A stretch of DNA of 34,314 nt from an uncultured Fibrobacter sp. (GCF_937877005.1 NZ_CALEFV010000005.1:1-34314), one strand, 5' to 3'; positions 1 to 6,674 are shown, counted from the stretch's first letter. The notes: generated by a model not told the origin, from the sequence alone. Translations and numbers: made by a program.

Positions 1-1
1 G

Positions 2-67
2 CATGTCGCCGCAACTAACTGCACTTCGCTGACTCCCAATTTTACCATGATCGGTGCTGGTCCGTAA
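2..67 (+). CDS. 3' end of a type IV pilin gene or silent pilin cassette (partial)
   Basis: The frame reads HVAATNCTSLTPNFTMIGAGP and then TAA. This is the typical C-terminal tail of the pilins in this window: a second cysteine, then LTPxFxxIG. Bases 1-33 are identical to 2828-2860 in the complete pilin gene and the two then diverge. The rest lies left of the window, so it cannot be told whether this is a full pilin with a prepilin leader or another headless cassette. It converges on the cassette at 149-476 and shares its terminator. Confidence 0.8.
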   Translation, partial: HVAATNCTSLTPNFTMIGAGP

Positions 68-90
68 AAAAACAAATTGAATTGGTATAT

Positions 91-125
91 AAAGAAAAAA
101 GACCCGCCATCTGGCGAGTCTTTTT
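91..125. terminator. Bidirectional hairpin terminator between convergent pilin segments
   Basis: The stem GAC-CGCCA / TGGCG-GTC spans 101-120. An A-tract lies to its left and a T-tract to its right, so it can stop transcription from both sides. It sits between two convergent pilin 3' ends. Confidence 0.75.
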
Positions 126-148
126 GCATAATTGTACAGCTTAGGCGA

Positions 149-476
149 TTACGATCCTCTGCCGATGTTGGTGAAGTTCGGCGTAAGCTTCCCGCATGCA
201 TTGCTGAGTGCAGCGTCGCCAGTCTGGCCATCAACAGTAGCGGCGTAGGACACGGTTTTGGAACCTGCTGTTCCAACAACAGACCAAACCTTATTCGCGC
301 CACAATCATCCAAAGCAGACTGAGTTGTCGCGGTCCAAGTACCAGGCGTTGTGTTTGCGTCATATGCGAACACATTGGTCGGAGGAGCTTGGTAGCTAAT
401 CTGGGTGCCAGTGCCCATCGAACCCTGTGCCTGTATCGCCCTTTTCGGCGAAATAGGTGTCCTGCAGATGCACGTA
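149..476 (-). pseudogene. Silent pilin C-terminal cassette 1, frameshifted
   Basis: On the minus strand the segment opens with codons for YVHLQDTYFAEKGDTGTG, like the other cassettes. It then runs out of frame around position 418 and hits a TAG. The downstream part is intact in another frame (GTGTQISYQAPPTNVFAY through C-GKLTPNFTNIGRGS, stop at 149). One base gained or two lost near 415-422 would explain this. There is no prepilin leader and no start codon in the conserved frame. The ATG at 418 is within the shifted part and is unlikely to be a true start. The tail has the two cysteines (DDC, NAC) expected to form the pilin C-terminal disulfide. It converges on the pilin tail at 2-67. If copied into an expressed pilin gene in full, it would give a truncated protein. 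Confidence 0.75.
460..476 (-). repeat. 17-bp pilin cassette head element, copy 1
   Basis: Minus-strand TACGTGCATCTGCAGGA, encoding YVHLQD. It is preceded by GCATAC, as in the copy at 5829. It is a candidate crossover site. Confidence 0.7.
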
Positions 477-512
477 GTATGCGGGCAAAAAAGTACTCCT
501 TGAAAAAAAAGA

Positions 513-548
513 TTGACATTAAATGAACATTTATGTACATTTAGTTCA
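513..548 (+). promoter_or_regulatory. Promoter and candidate operator of the AbiE pair
   Basis: TTGACA at 513-518 and TACATT at 536-541 are 17 bp apart, giving a sigma70-like promoter. The interval and -10 contain a tandem direct repeat, ATGAACATTT then ATGTACATTT (523-542). TGAAC at 524-528 (overlapping the first repeat) is inverted by GTTCA at 544-548. AbiEi-type antitoxins autorepress by binding repeats upstream of their own gene, so these repeats are a natural operator candidate. Confidence 0.5.
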
Positions 549-589
549 ATGAAATATGCATTATTGTTCAGACGGCAGGGAGGCCAGCT

Positions 590-1174
590 ATGAAAGATTG
601 CGAAACAATCGTCAAATTGGCCCGAAAAAATAATGGGATGATTACGGCGACGGACGTTTCAAGGGCTGGGCTTCAGCGACGCGCCTTGACGGAGTGCGTC
701 TTGGCGGGCGCGCTGAGCAAGGGGGCGCGCGGAGTCTATTTTCTAGCCGACCAGCTCGAAGACGAGTTTGCCATTTGGCAGCATACTTATCCTCAGGGAA
801 TATTCTCCGGAAATACGGCTCTGTACCTTTTGAAAAAAACAGACCGCATTCCTTACGCCATGAGCATGACATTCCCCAAAGGTTACAATGCGAGCGCCGC
901 AAAAAGGAATGGATTGAAATGCAAGATTGTTGTCGCCGACCGTTATAATTTGGGGGTACAGGAAGTACTTTCTCCCTACGGCAACAAGGTGCGCTGCTAC
1001 AACATCGAGCGGACTCTGTGTGATATTGTTAGCGGGAACGACATCCAAACGACGAACCACGCTTTCAAGGAATACGCACAAAGTAAGGATAATGACATCC
1101 CGCTGCTAATGAGTTACGCCAAAATTCTTCATGTGGAAAAACCTGTACGTAACTATATGGAGGTTCTACTATGA
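590..1174 (+). CDS. AbiEi-family antitoxin / transcriptional regulator
   Basis: This 194-residue protein has the layout of type IV AbiEi antitoxins. An N-terminal winged-helix region (about 1-55, with ITATDVSRAGLQRRALTECV as helix-turn-helix-like sequence and GVYFLAD as the wing) is followed by the AbiEi C-terminal domain (FSGNTALYLLKKTDRIPYAMSMTFP, then NIERTLCDIV near 140). In this family the N-terminus represses the operon and the C-terminus counters the toxin. The ATG at 590 follows AGGGAGG at a good distance. The last codons overlap the next gene by four bases (ATGA), so the two are translationally coupled. The assignment rests on family-like motifs and on the AbiEii partner downstream. 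It lies between outward-facing pilin cassettes. Confidence 0.82.
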   Translation: MKDCETIVKLARKNNGMITATDVSRAGLQRRALTECVLAGALSKGARGVYFLADQLEDEFAIWQHTYPQGIFSGNTALYLLKKTDRIPYAMSMTFPKGYNASAAKRNGLKCKIVVADRYNLGVQEVLSPYGNKVRCYNIERTLCDIVSGNDIQTTNHAFKEYAQSKDNDIPLLMSYAKILHVEKPVRNYMEVLL

Positions 1175-2019
1175 AATTTTCAAATGCGGCCAAGTTGAAG
1201 GCTGCCGTAAAGAAGATTGCTGTTGATTCCGGGGTGACCGCTCAGGGTGTTTTGCAAAAATATGTTTTGGAAAGGTTTCTTTGTCGCCTGGCCGGGTCTA
1301 AATACCGCAACAACTTTATCCTGAAAGGCGGGTTTTTGACATCTTCGCTTGTCGGGGTTGCCAACAGGACGACTATGGATATTGACGCAACGGCGACCGG
1401 GTTCAGCGTAACCCCGATGACGCTAGAAGACATTTTGTCGACAGTATGCTCGATTGATTTGCAGGATGGATTTTCTTTTTCTTTCGAAAGAATAGAAAGC
1501 ATCCGCGAAAATGATTCCTATCCCGGACTACGGGCTTATTTGCAAGCCTCGTTTACCCCAATGACAGTTTCTTTTTATGTCGATGTTACGACTGGGGATG
1601 CGATTACGCCAAAACCTGTCCTTCAATTGTTTTGGTCAATGTTCGATGATGGGGATTATGAACTGCTGTCGTATAACCTGGAAACCTTGTTGGCGGAAAA
1701 GTTGGACACCGTGCTCTCTAGGGGTGTCTTGAACACTCGTACAAGGGATTTCTATGATATAGACCTGTTGTGGAATAGATACAAAAAGACTATCAAGATG
1801 GATATTCTTGCAGAAGCTTTATATAACACGATGTCAAGTCGCGGCAATCTGAAATCATTGAATGACTATGAAGGGATCCTGAATTCCGTCATATCTGACG
1901 ATAGCATGAATAACCGTTGGAATAAATATCAACAGGAATATGTCTTTGCTGCAGGAAAAACTTTTTCTGAGGTATGCAATAGCGCGCTTGAAATTCTGGG
2001 AACGGTTGTCAGGAAATAA
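1171..2019 (+). CDS. AbiEii-family nucleotidyltransferase toxin
   Basis: This 282-residue protein belongs to the DNA polymerase beta-like nucleotidyltransferase group that includes AbiEii/MenA toxins. FILKGG (49-54) followed by MDIDA (69-73) forms the catalytic GG...DxD motif. The later segment EKLDTVLSRG...RTRDFYDIDLL (about 174-200) matches the conserved AEK...R...RDxxDI pattern of AbiEii. Family members inhibit growth by transferring nucleotides to tRNA or a similar target and abort phage infection. The start overlaps the stop of the AbiEi gene as ATGA. The length is normal and all motifs are present, so the module looks intact. It ends 74 bp before the head of pilin cassette 2. Confidence 0.85.
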   Translation: MKFSNAAKLKAAVKKIAVDSGVTAQGVLQKYVLERFLCRLAGSKYRNNFILKGGFLTSSLVGVANRTTMDIDATATGFSVTPMTLEDILSTVCSIDLQDGFSFSFERIESIRENDSYPGLRAYLQASFTPMTVSFYVDVTTGDAITPKPVLQLFWSMFDDGDYELLSYNLETLLAEKLDTVLSRGVLNTRTRDFYDIDLLWNRYKKTIKMDILAEALYNTMSSRGNLKSLNDYEGILNSVISDDSMNNRWNKYQQEYVFAAGKTFSEVCNSALEILGTVVRK

Positions 2020-2092
2020 GGTTCCTGCCGACTATGGCCTATCATTAAAAAGTCTATTTGACCGCCAATTTTAGATAAAAACGGCATCAACC

Positions 2093-2109
2093 TACGTGCA
2101 TTTGCAGGA
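2093..2109 (+). repeat. 17-bp pilin cassette head element, copy 2
   Basis: TACGTGCATTTGCAGGA, preceded by GCATCAACC exactly as in the minus-strand copy at 6563-6579. Confidence 0.7.
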
Positions 2110-2395
2110 TTCTTACTTCGCAGAGATGAACGCTGTGGGCGACAAGAGCGCGATTGGCTATAAAGAGCCTGCAAGCACAGTATTCTCTTACGATGTCACT
2201 GTTGAAGGAACCAAGGCGACGTTCTCAGCAACAAATACTGAAACTGCCTTGAACGATTGTCAGAAGGACGCCGGTACTTGGTCTGTAGAATCTGAAGCAG
2301 GCTCTAGCGGCTTGAAGCATGAAGCGAACGTTACTGGCGACGGCTGCGGAGTGCTTACGCCCTCCTTCACATCTATCGGAGCCGGCACGAATTAA
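2093..2395 (+). CDS. Silent pilin C-terminal cassette 2 (no leader, no start)
   Basis: The segment encodes YVHLQDSYFAEMNAVGDKSAIGYKEP and continues to a typical pilin end (CGVLTPSFTSIGAGTN, TAA). It is the globular C-terminal part of a type IV pilin beginning where residue 47 lies in the complete gene. An in-frame TAG lies eight codons upstream (TAG ATA AAA ACG GCA TCA ACC TAC), and no ATG or ribosome binding site lies between, so it cannot be made as a pilin on its own. The GTG at 2096 is an interior valine codon. The cysteines in LNDC and GDGC would form the C-terminal loop. It is followed by its own terminator and then, unusually, by the complete pilin gene in the same direction rather than a convergent cassette. 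Confidence 0.78.
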   Translation, partial: YVHLQDSYFAEMNAVGDKSAIGYKEPASTVFSYDVTVEGTKATFSATNTETALNDCQKDAGTWSVESEAGSSGLKHEANVTGDGCGVLTPSFTSIGAGTN

Positions 2396-2420
2396 TCGAT
2401 CGTCGCTCAAGACAAAAGGA

Positions 2421-2457
2421 GCCCGCCAATGTCCTTGTGACAAGGCGGGCTTTTTTT
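2421..2457 (+). terminator. Rho-independent terminator after cassette 2
   Basis: GCCCGCC (2421-2427) pairs with GGCGGGC (2444-2450) and is followed by seven T. Its T-run ends only 14 bases before the pilin ATG. Confidence 0.8.
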
Positions 2458-2471
2458 AGGGACTCTGTAAA

Positions 2472-2894
2472 ATGAAACGCGGATTTACTCTTATCGAACT
2501 GATGGTTGTTATCGTAATTATGGGCATTCTGGCAGCTGTTGCCGTGCCAAAACTCTTTGCGATGATTGCCAAGTCCAAGGCAGCCGAGGTTGGTCCCGCT
2601 GCCGGGGCTTATGTACACCGGCAGGATGTGTATATTGTCGAAAAATTGGAAATAGGTGATTTCGATGCTATCGGTTTCGACATCCCGCCAAGTGCAGTCT
2701 TTACCTACTCCGAGACCTACACTGCCAAGACGAAGGAAATCTGGACGGCAACCCCAAAGGTAGGGCTCTCCGAATGTTCATCCGATACCTGGACAATTAC
2801 ATCCGAAATGAAATCGAGTCGCGGCAAGCATGTCGCCGCAACTAACTGCACTTCGCTGACGCCAAATTTCACGGCGATTGGTTCCGGATCATGA
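2472..2894 (+). CDS. Type IV pilin, complete (prepilin leader plus variable C-terminal domain)
   Basis: This 140-residue prepilin has a class III leader, MKRG before the cleavage point. The mature N-terminus FTLIELMVVIVIMGILAAVA carries the conserved Glu at +5 and a hydrophobic helix for membrane insertion and fibre packing. After residue 46 (KAAEVGPAAGA) the sequence enters the variable domain at YVHRQDVY, where all headless cassettes start. Cysteines in LSEC and ATNC would form the C-terminal disulfide, and the protein ends LTPNFTAIGSGS. It is the only leader-bearing pilin inside the window. AGGGA precedes the ATG by about ten bases. The cassette 2 terminator lies immediately upstream and leaves no room for a separate promoter unless it overlaps the cassette. 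The head-element equivalent (TATGTACACCGGCAGGA, 2610-2626) has drifted at four positions. Confidence 0.92.
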   Translation: MKRGFTLIELMVVIVIMGILAAVAVPKLFAMIAKSKAAEVGPAAGAYVHRQDVYIVEKLEIGDFDAIGFDIPPSAVFTYSETYTAKTKEIWTATPKVGLSECSSDTWTITSEMKSSRGKHVAATNCTSLTPNFTAIGSGS

Positions 2895-2924
2895 TTGCGT
2901 TTATTTTAAACAATTTAATATACG

Positions 2925-2962
2925 CAAAGGCTCGTTTTCGAAATTGCAAATGAGTCTTTTGT
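2925..2962 (+). terminator. Likely terminator after the complete pilin gene
   Basis: CAAAGGCTC pairs imperfectly with GAGTCTTTTG around an AT-rich loop, about 30 bases after the stop. It is weaker than the other terminators in the island. Confidence 0.45.
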
Positions 2963-2984
2963 ATTAAATTAAAGAAACGGTGAA

Positions 2985-3209
2985 TCAGTGCTCGCGGGCG
3001 AGTTCCTTGCGATACTGTTCTTCTATAAATGCCGGACCATCCCACCAGAGTTTACTGCTTTCATTATAAAGCATTTGTCCCGTACGCGAGCGCAAAAAGC
3101 GTGGCAAAATATCGGACGCATCACGACCATCCTTTTTAGCAATGCTTTCGACAACCATTGTCGTAAGCAAGTCGATAGCGGCATTTACGCGTTCGGTCAT
3201 TACATCCAT
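2985..3209 (-). CDS. Small helical protein, third gene of a DUF3791-DUF3990 module
   Basis: This 74-residue acidic/basic helical protein begins MDVMTERVNAAIDLLTTMVV and ends EEQYRKELAREH. I do not recognise a named domain. The start overlaps the end of the DUF3990 gene (ATGGATGTAA), indicating one operon. A protein of similar size and general plan (acidic helical N-terminus, a central S..L stretch, then W or Y residues near a charged end) sits in the same third position at 7165-7398, so the pair probably has a fixed role in the module, perhaps as an antitoxin or accessory partner. The function is inference only. Confidence 0.7.
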   Translation of the reverse strand: MDVMTERVNAAIDLLTTMVVESIAKKDGRDASDILPRFLRSRTGQMLYNESSKLWWDGPAFIEEQYRKELAREH

Positions 3210-3763
3210 ATCCGCTCACTCCCCACAAACGACAACTTATTCAAGGCCGCGACAGACTTGAAGCAATATTGATCTTTCAATCTTTCTGGAAGCAACAAAC
3301 GGATACAGATATCGTCTGCAGAGGTCGAGCCCACCTCACCAAAAGCACTCGCCATATATGTCACGATTGTACTGTTGGTCGCATCGTTTGCAATCTTGCC
3401 TCCGATAACATCGTATTTGGAACAATCTTCCAGCACATCGCCAAAAACGCCCTTCTTTCGATGGGCGACTACGCAATGAAGCCAGGTTGAATCGGCGGTT
3501 TCATAAATCTTGATATTGAGATTGGCATTGCCGTTATACCGAAACATTGAAACAACACCATATCTTTGACTTGCGACAACACCATTTTCTACAGCTTTCT
3601 GCGTAGAAATTTTCGCAAAGGACTCGGCCTGTTTTTTGTCGGTTGTCAGATAAAAGCCTTGGCCAAAATCCTTGTAACGGGCGCACTTCCGTAAATCAGG
3701 AGATTGAACCTCGCAAAAGCTGCCATGATACAGAATGTCGCCATCTTTCAAAACATCAACCAC
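3200..3763 (-). CDS. DUF3990 protein, probable ADP-ribosyltransferase-like toxin
   Basis: This protein of about 187 residues has the DUF3990 signature: ILYHGSFCEVQSPDL near the N-terminus, then KDFGQGFYLTTDKKQAESFA. These resemble the nucleotide-binding and STS-like strands of ADP-ribosyltransferases. Further on are DVIGGKIANDATNSTI and a C-terminal DQYCFKSVAALNKLSFVGSERIW. DUF3990 genes are commonly coupled with DUF3791 genes and are predicted toxins, but a target is not known to me. I chose the GTG at 3763 because GGAGG lies six bases upstream. A TTG at 3769 is also in frame but abuts that site. It overlaps the DUF3791 gene upstream and the small gene downstream. A shortened homologue is at 6884-7168. 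Confidence 0.82.
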   Translation of the reverse strand: MVDVLKDGDILYHGSFCEVQSPDLRKCARYKDFGQGFYLTTDKKQAESFAKISTQKAVENGVVASQRYGVVSMFRYNGNANLNIKIYETADSTWLHCVVAHRKKGVFGDVLEDCSKYDVIGGKIANDATNSTIVTYMASAFGEVGSTSADDICIRLLLPERLKDQYCFKSVAALNKLSFVGSERIWM

Positions 3764-3977
3764 AAGCAACCTCCTTCGCGTCGAGATACTGCTTTATATC
3801 GTCAAGTACAGCCAGATCACCCTCTACATGGAATAAATCCCACATTTTCGCGATATAATGATACACTCCCTTTTCTTCAAAAAGGGACGCTGCCTGCAAA
3901 AGCGACATTTTCCACTGTTCCGCCGCAAGGCGCGTAAGCCTTGTTTGCATGTAGATGATTTGCGATTTTTCGTCCAT
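3756..3977 (-). CDS. DUF3791 protein, probable partner of the DUF3990 toxin
   Basis: This 73-residue protein begins MDEKSQIIYMQTRLTRLAAE. It has the DUF3791 pattern of a helical N-terminus, an ASLFEEKGVYHYI segment, then WDLFHVEGDLAVLDDIKQYL. It is the first gene of the triad and overlaps the DUF3990 gene, as expected of an antitoxin-like partner. The reading frame is open further upstream to 4115, but that extension would run through the solitary 17-bp element, and the family length fits the ATG at 3977. A homologue occupies the same first position at 6675-6887. Confidence 0.75.
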   Translation of the reverse strand: MDEKSQIIYMQTRLTRLAAEQWKMSLLQAASLFEEKGVYHYIAKMWDLFHVEGDLAVLDDIKQYLDAKEVACG

Positions 3978-4084
3978 CGTTAATAAAATATATAAAAACG
4001 AACTTACCTGGCAGTTTTTTTGTGCTATACCCCTGCTAGTAGAGTCTTTTTCGTCAAATATTATTTGTTGAAAAAGGCCGCATA

Positions 4085-4101
4085 CATGTGCATTCGCAGG
4101 A
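4085..4101 (+). repeat. Solitary 17-bp head element without a pilin cassette
   Basis: CATGTGCATTCGCAGGA differs from the cassette 5 head (CATGTGCATCTGCAGGA) at two positions and is preceded by GCATA, as at cassettes 1 and 3. No pilin sequence follows. It lies between the DUF3990 triad and HipBA, ten bases past the end of hipA. Confidence 0.55.
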
Positions 4102-4111
4102 CTCTTAGTCC

Positions 4112-5398
4112 TCATTTAAGCAGTTCCCGCGAAATCTCCTCGCGGTGATTTTCGCGAACGCCGCAGTCCTTCGCAATCTCGTTCCAGCAGGCGACCGCAT
4201 TTTCGACCTGGTCTATGATGGCCGCGTACTTGCGGATTCCGACGCGTTCCGCCACCGCTTTTAGGTCCTCGTGGGTGATATTCTCTTGTTTCATATTCAC
4301 CGACATCTGGTGGCGACTTATCCAGCGACTCCTCGGATTATTAGCGTAGCACAGGTCATATGCGGGAGCCAATTTCCAGGTTCCGGCTTCATCCATCAAA
4401 AAGGAAATGTTCTTGGTGTGGTCATCGTTATTTTTTGTCAACACATTGAACACCATACAACGGAATACGTCTTCGTCTGCCTTGGCGTCGAGTCCGAGTT
4501 TGCGCATTACAGCAAAGGCGTCCTCATAAGAATGACGAACGTCACGATCCAGGTGTGCCAAGGCTGCAAACGTTTGCATATGCAGTTTGGAACCGTCTTC
4601 TGTGCGGTCAAAACGTTTAGTCATAAAGTGGCAGCCACTGCTATCTTCAAGAATGCGGCTCTCGCTCATACGGATTCCGGCTCGTAGCGCCATCTTGTAG
4701 TACGCATATTCCACATTGCCTATCCCGCGGGGGATTTCGGTAACGCTGTCGTGCTCGCGGTAACTTATGCCGTCGAACTTGAGCAGCCAATATCCGAACC
4801 CTTTTGGCGCGGGCACCTGGCCGCTGCGCACCTCGCCCGTGGATTCGTTATAGGCAATAATCGCCTTTGGTTTTGCGCCGCCGGCAGAAGTGCCGACTCG
4901 TAAGATATCGTACAAGGTCTTATCCTGTTGGACAAGCTTTTCCCGGAATTTTTCGCGGTCCCGAAAAACACTCTCGGCCAGTTTTACGAGGTCATCCACA
5001 AGAATTTCCGTAGATTCGTCAAGCCCCGGCGTAGACAAGCTGGGCTCAAACTCCAGTGCGCCCATAGAGCGCTTACCGACATAGCACAAGCGTTCCAGCG
5101 GAGTCACCGTCTCTAGCGGGCGACCCATGGTCTGGAACCATTCCGAAATAATCTGGTCACCGAATTTGTCCGGCAGCGAATCCGCAATGAGTCCCGGGAG
5201 TCCGCGAAAACAGTTGTTCCGGTTCTCGGCAAAAGAGAAAACGCCCTTCTCCACGGGCATCTTTATGGGTGATACCGGCAACGGATTGCGGACAAAGGCG
5301 GGCTCGTATTCGAAATAGGCGACACCCCGCGACGCATCCCACGACAACGCTCCGACAGGCTTGCCCCACAATCGCACGTTCACGACAAGTTCGCTCAT
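4112..5398 (-). CDS. hipA: HipA-family serine/threonine kinase toxin
   Basis: This 428-residue protein carries the HipA kinase features. They are the glycine-rich VGTSAGGAKPK loop (about 168-178, which holds the autophosphorylation serine region), LLKF (204-208), FMTKRFDR (258-265), the catalytic NNDDHTKN (323-330, D325 as base) and LAPAYD (343-348, metal-binding aspartate). HipA kinases phosphorylate translation components such as glutamyl-tRNA synthetase and cause growth arrest or persistence. All key residues are present and the length is normal. The start ATGA overlaps the stop of the upstream HipB-like gene by four bases. This is the reverse of a monocistronic toxin and the usual hipBA order. 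The N-terminal 100 residues match the HipA N1 domain (LWGKPVGALSW, FRGLPGLIADSLPDKFG). Confidence 0.92.
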   Translation of the reverse strand: MSELVVNVRLWGKPVGALSWDASRGVAYFEYEPAFVRNPLPVSPIKMPVEKGVFSFAENRNNCFRGLPGLIADSLPDKFGDQIISEWFQTMGRPLETVTPLERLCYVGKRSMGALEFEPSLSTPGLDESTEILVDDLVKLAESVFRDREKFREKLVQQDKTLYDILRVGTSAGGAKPKAIIAYNESTGEVRSGQVPAPKGFGYWLLKFDGISYREHDSVTEIPRGIGNVEYAYYKMALRAGIRMSESRILEDSSGCHFMTKRFDRTEDGSKLHMQTFAALAHLDRDVRHSYEDAFAVMRKLGLDAKADEDVFRCMVFNVLTKNNDDHTKNISFLMDEAGTWKLAPAYDLCYANNPRSRWISRHQMSVNMKQENITHEDLKAVAERVGIRKYAAIIDQVENAVACWNEIAKDCGVRENHREEISRELLK

Positions 5399-5700
5399 TT
5401 GGCCTTGCTCCGTTTTATGCGTTGGATCTTGCCGCCCTGTAACTTGCGCAACAGGAGCGGGCTTACGGGGGGGGTAGGCAAAAGTTGCTCTACATTTTCA
5501 AGCATGCCTAGGGAACGCAGAACGCTTAAAAGAATTTGTACGGATACGGCGCCTCCGCGCTCCATCTTGGCGATTGTACCTACGCCAACACCGGCAGACT
5601 CAGCCAGCTCGGACTGCATGAGCCCCTTACGCAGGCGGTATTCCTTGAGCCTTGAGCCCATTTCCTTCAAGATGGAGGGGGTTGTCATTTCGTTCCACAT
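5395..5700 (-). CDS. hipB: HipB-family XRE antitoxin/repressor
   Basis: This protein of about 101 residues has an XRE helix-turn-helix: LKEYRLRKGLMQSELAESAGVGVGTIAKMERGGAVSV, with the recognition helix at VGVGTIAKMERG. HipB dimers bind HipA and repress the operon. I chose the ATG at 5700. A TTG at 5709 and an ATG at 5688 are in frame. No strong ribosome binding site decides among them. The tail (LLRKLQGGKIQRIKRSKAK) is basic. Its stop overlaps the start of hipA. Confidence 0.88.
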   Translation of the reverse strand: MWNEMTTPSILKEMGSRLKEYRLRKGLMQSELAESAGVGVGTIAKMERGGAVSVQILLSVLRSLGMLENVEQLLPTPPVSPLLLRKLQGGKIQRIKRSKAK

Positions 5701-5720
5701 GAATATCAATATACATAATA

Positions 5721-5777
5721 ATTGTTACAAAAACAATGATTATAACTAAAAATCACTATAAAACATCTTTTTGTGAT
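5721..5777 (-). promoter_or_regulatory. Candidate hipBA operator/promoter region
   Basis: Two inverted repeats lie upstream of hipB: ATTGTT-acaaa-AACAAT (5721-5737) and ATCAC...GTGAT (5752-5777). A minus-strand TATAAT lies at 5738-5743. HipB-type repressors bind palindromes at this distance, so the first is a reasonable operator candidate. Confidence 0.4.
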
Positions 5778-5828
5778 AATTATATTGAATTAGAGAAATT
5801 GCGAAATTTGTAATGTCAGGATGCATAC

Positions 5829-5845
5829 TACGTGCATATGCAGGA
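5829..5845 (+). repeat. 17-bp pilin cassette head element, copy 3
   Basis: TACGTGCATATGCAGGA preceded by GCATAC. Confidence 0.7.
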
Positions 5846-6146
5846 CACATATGTTTCTGAAAAGAATGAAACGGGAAACTTTTCTCAAATTTCTTATGAC
5901 GCACCTCCCACAAATATCTTCGCATACTCTGACAACAATGGCGCTGTAGGGACATTCCAAGCAGTCACTCAAGCCGCTTTGGATGGTTGCTCTGGAACTT
6001 GGGGAGTATCTTCGACATTTGTGGCTACGACGGGAAAATTGACTCATACACCTTCGCTGCCTGATTGCGGCAAAAAATTGACTCCGAACTTCGAAAACAT
6101 CGGGAAGGGCACTGGTGCTGCCGCTACTACCCCTAGTGGCGATTAA
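5829..6146 (+). CDS. Silent pilin C-terminal cassette 3 (no leader, no start)
   Basis: It encodes YVHMQDTYVSEKNETGNFSQISYDAPPTNIFAY, then WGVSSTF and CGKKLTPNFENIGKGTG with a short extra tail (AAATTPSGD). This is a pilin globular domain with the two C-terminal cysteines (DGC, PDC). An in-frame TAA lies six codons before the head (TAA TGT CAG GAT GCA TAC TAC), with no start codon, so it is not expressed alone. It converges on cassette 4 across two hairpins. The pair spans 5829-6579 and is flanked by inverted head elements. Confidence 0.78.
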   Translation, partial: YVHMQDTYVSEKNETGNFSQISYDAPPTNIFAYSDNNGAVGTFQAVTQAALDGCSGTWGVSSTFVATTGKLTHTPSLPDCGKKLTPNFENIGKGTGAAATTPSGD

Positions 6147-6173
6147 TACACATCGCTTTCGCACCAAACATCT

Positions 6174-6200
6174 AAAGGTTCGCCTAATGGCGAACCTTTT
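6174..6200 (+). terminator. Terminator after cassette 3
   Basis: Perfect 11-bp stem AAAGGTTCGCC / GGCGAACCTTT with a four-base loop, followed by T. Confidence 0.8.
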
Positions 6201-6209
6201 TCTCATATA

Positions 6210-6246
6210 AAAAGGCTCGCTGACTTTGTTCAGCGAACCCCTTTTG
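6210..6246 (-). terminator. Terminator after cassette 4
   Basis: AAAAGG-CTCGCTGA pairs with TCAGCGA-CCCCTTTT. The A-rich left flank becomes the T-run on the minus strand. Confidence 0.6.
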
Positions 6247-6261
6247 AAAATTTAGGTTAGA

Positions 6262-6579
6262 TTACGAGCCCTGTGTCCCCTTGCCAATATCATCGAAGGA
6301 AGGCGTAAGGGCTTTACAGGCATCTTCAGTGGGCGATGCCGCTACGTGTTTTGCACCACCACCTTCGCCACCGGCCGAAGAAGTAACTGTCCATGACTTG
6401 CTATCACCGCAGTCCCCAAGCGTTCCTTTATCGTTTGTCCCGGTAAAGACCGCATCTTCATCACCACCGCCTGTGACGGTATAGGTAAAGACATTGCTTG
6501 CGGGTTCCTTAAAGCCAATTTCAGTACCATTACCAGTTTTTTCCTTCTCCGCGAAATAGGCATCCTGCAGATGCACGTA
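6262..6579 (-). CDS. Silent pilin C-terminal cassette 4 (no leader, no start)
   Basis: The minus strand encodes YVHLQDAYFAEKEKTGNGTEIGFKEP, then NVFTYTVTGGGDEDAVFTG, and ends ACKALTPSFDDIGKGTQGS. The two cysteines (GDC and DAC) are present. A glycine-rich insert (SSAGGEGGGAKH) distinguishes it from the others. No start codon is available in frame upstream, so it is headless. It converges on cassette 3. Its head is 86 bp from the second DUF3791 gene, which faces away. Confidence 0.78.
   Translation of the reverse strand, partial: YVHLQDAYFAEKEKTGNGTEIGFKEPASNVFTYTVTGGGDEDAVFTGTNDKGTLGDCGDSKSWTVTSSAGGEGGGAKHVAASPTEDACKALTPSFDDIGKGTQGS
6563..6579 (-). repeat. 17-bp pilin cassette head element, copy 4
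   Basis: Minus-strand TACGTGCATCTGCAGGA preceded by GCATCAACC, as at copy 2. Confidence 0.7.
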
Positions 6580-6639
6580 GGTTGATGCATGAAACGTTCG
6601 TTTTTGGGGCTGATTAAGAACGTATAATTTCTTATTCTA

Positions 6640-6667
6640 TTGACTTCTAATGTCTTTTTTGTATATT
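6640..6667 (+). promoter_or_regulatory. Promoter of the second DUF3791-DUF3990 triad
   Basis: TTGACT (6640-6645) and TATATT (6662-6667) are 16 bp apart. Transcription would begin at or next to the ATG at 6675, so the mRNA may be nearly leaderless. No Shine-Dalgarno sequence is visible. Confidence 0.45.
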
Positions 6668-6674
6668 TCTTTAC

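Noticed and set aside
77..526. Plus-strand frame of 149 codons over cassette 1
   Set aside because: It is the antisense of a pilin cassette and has no ribosome binding site or domain.
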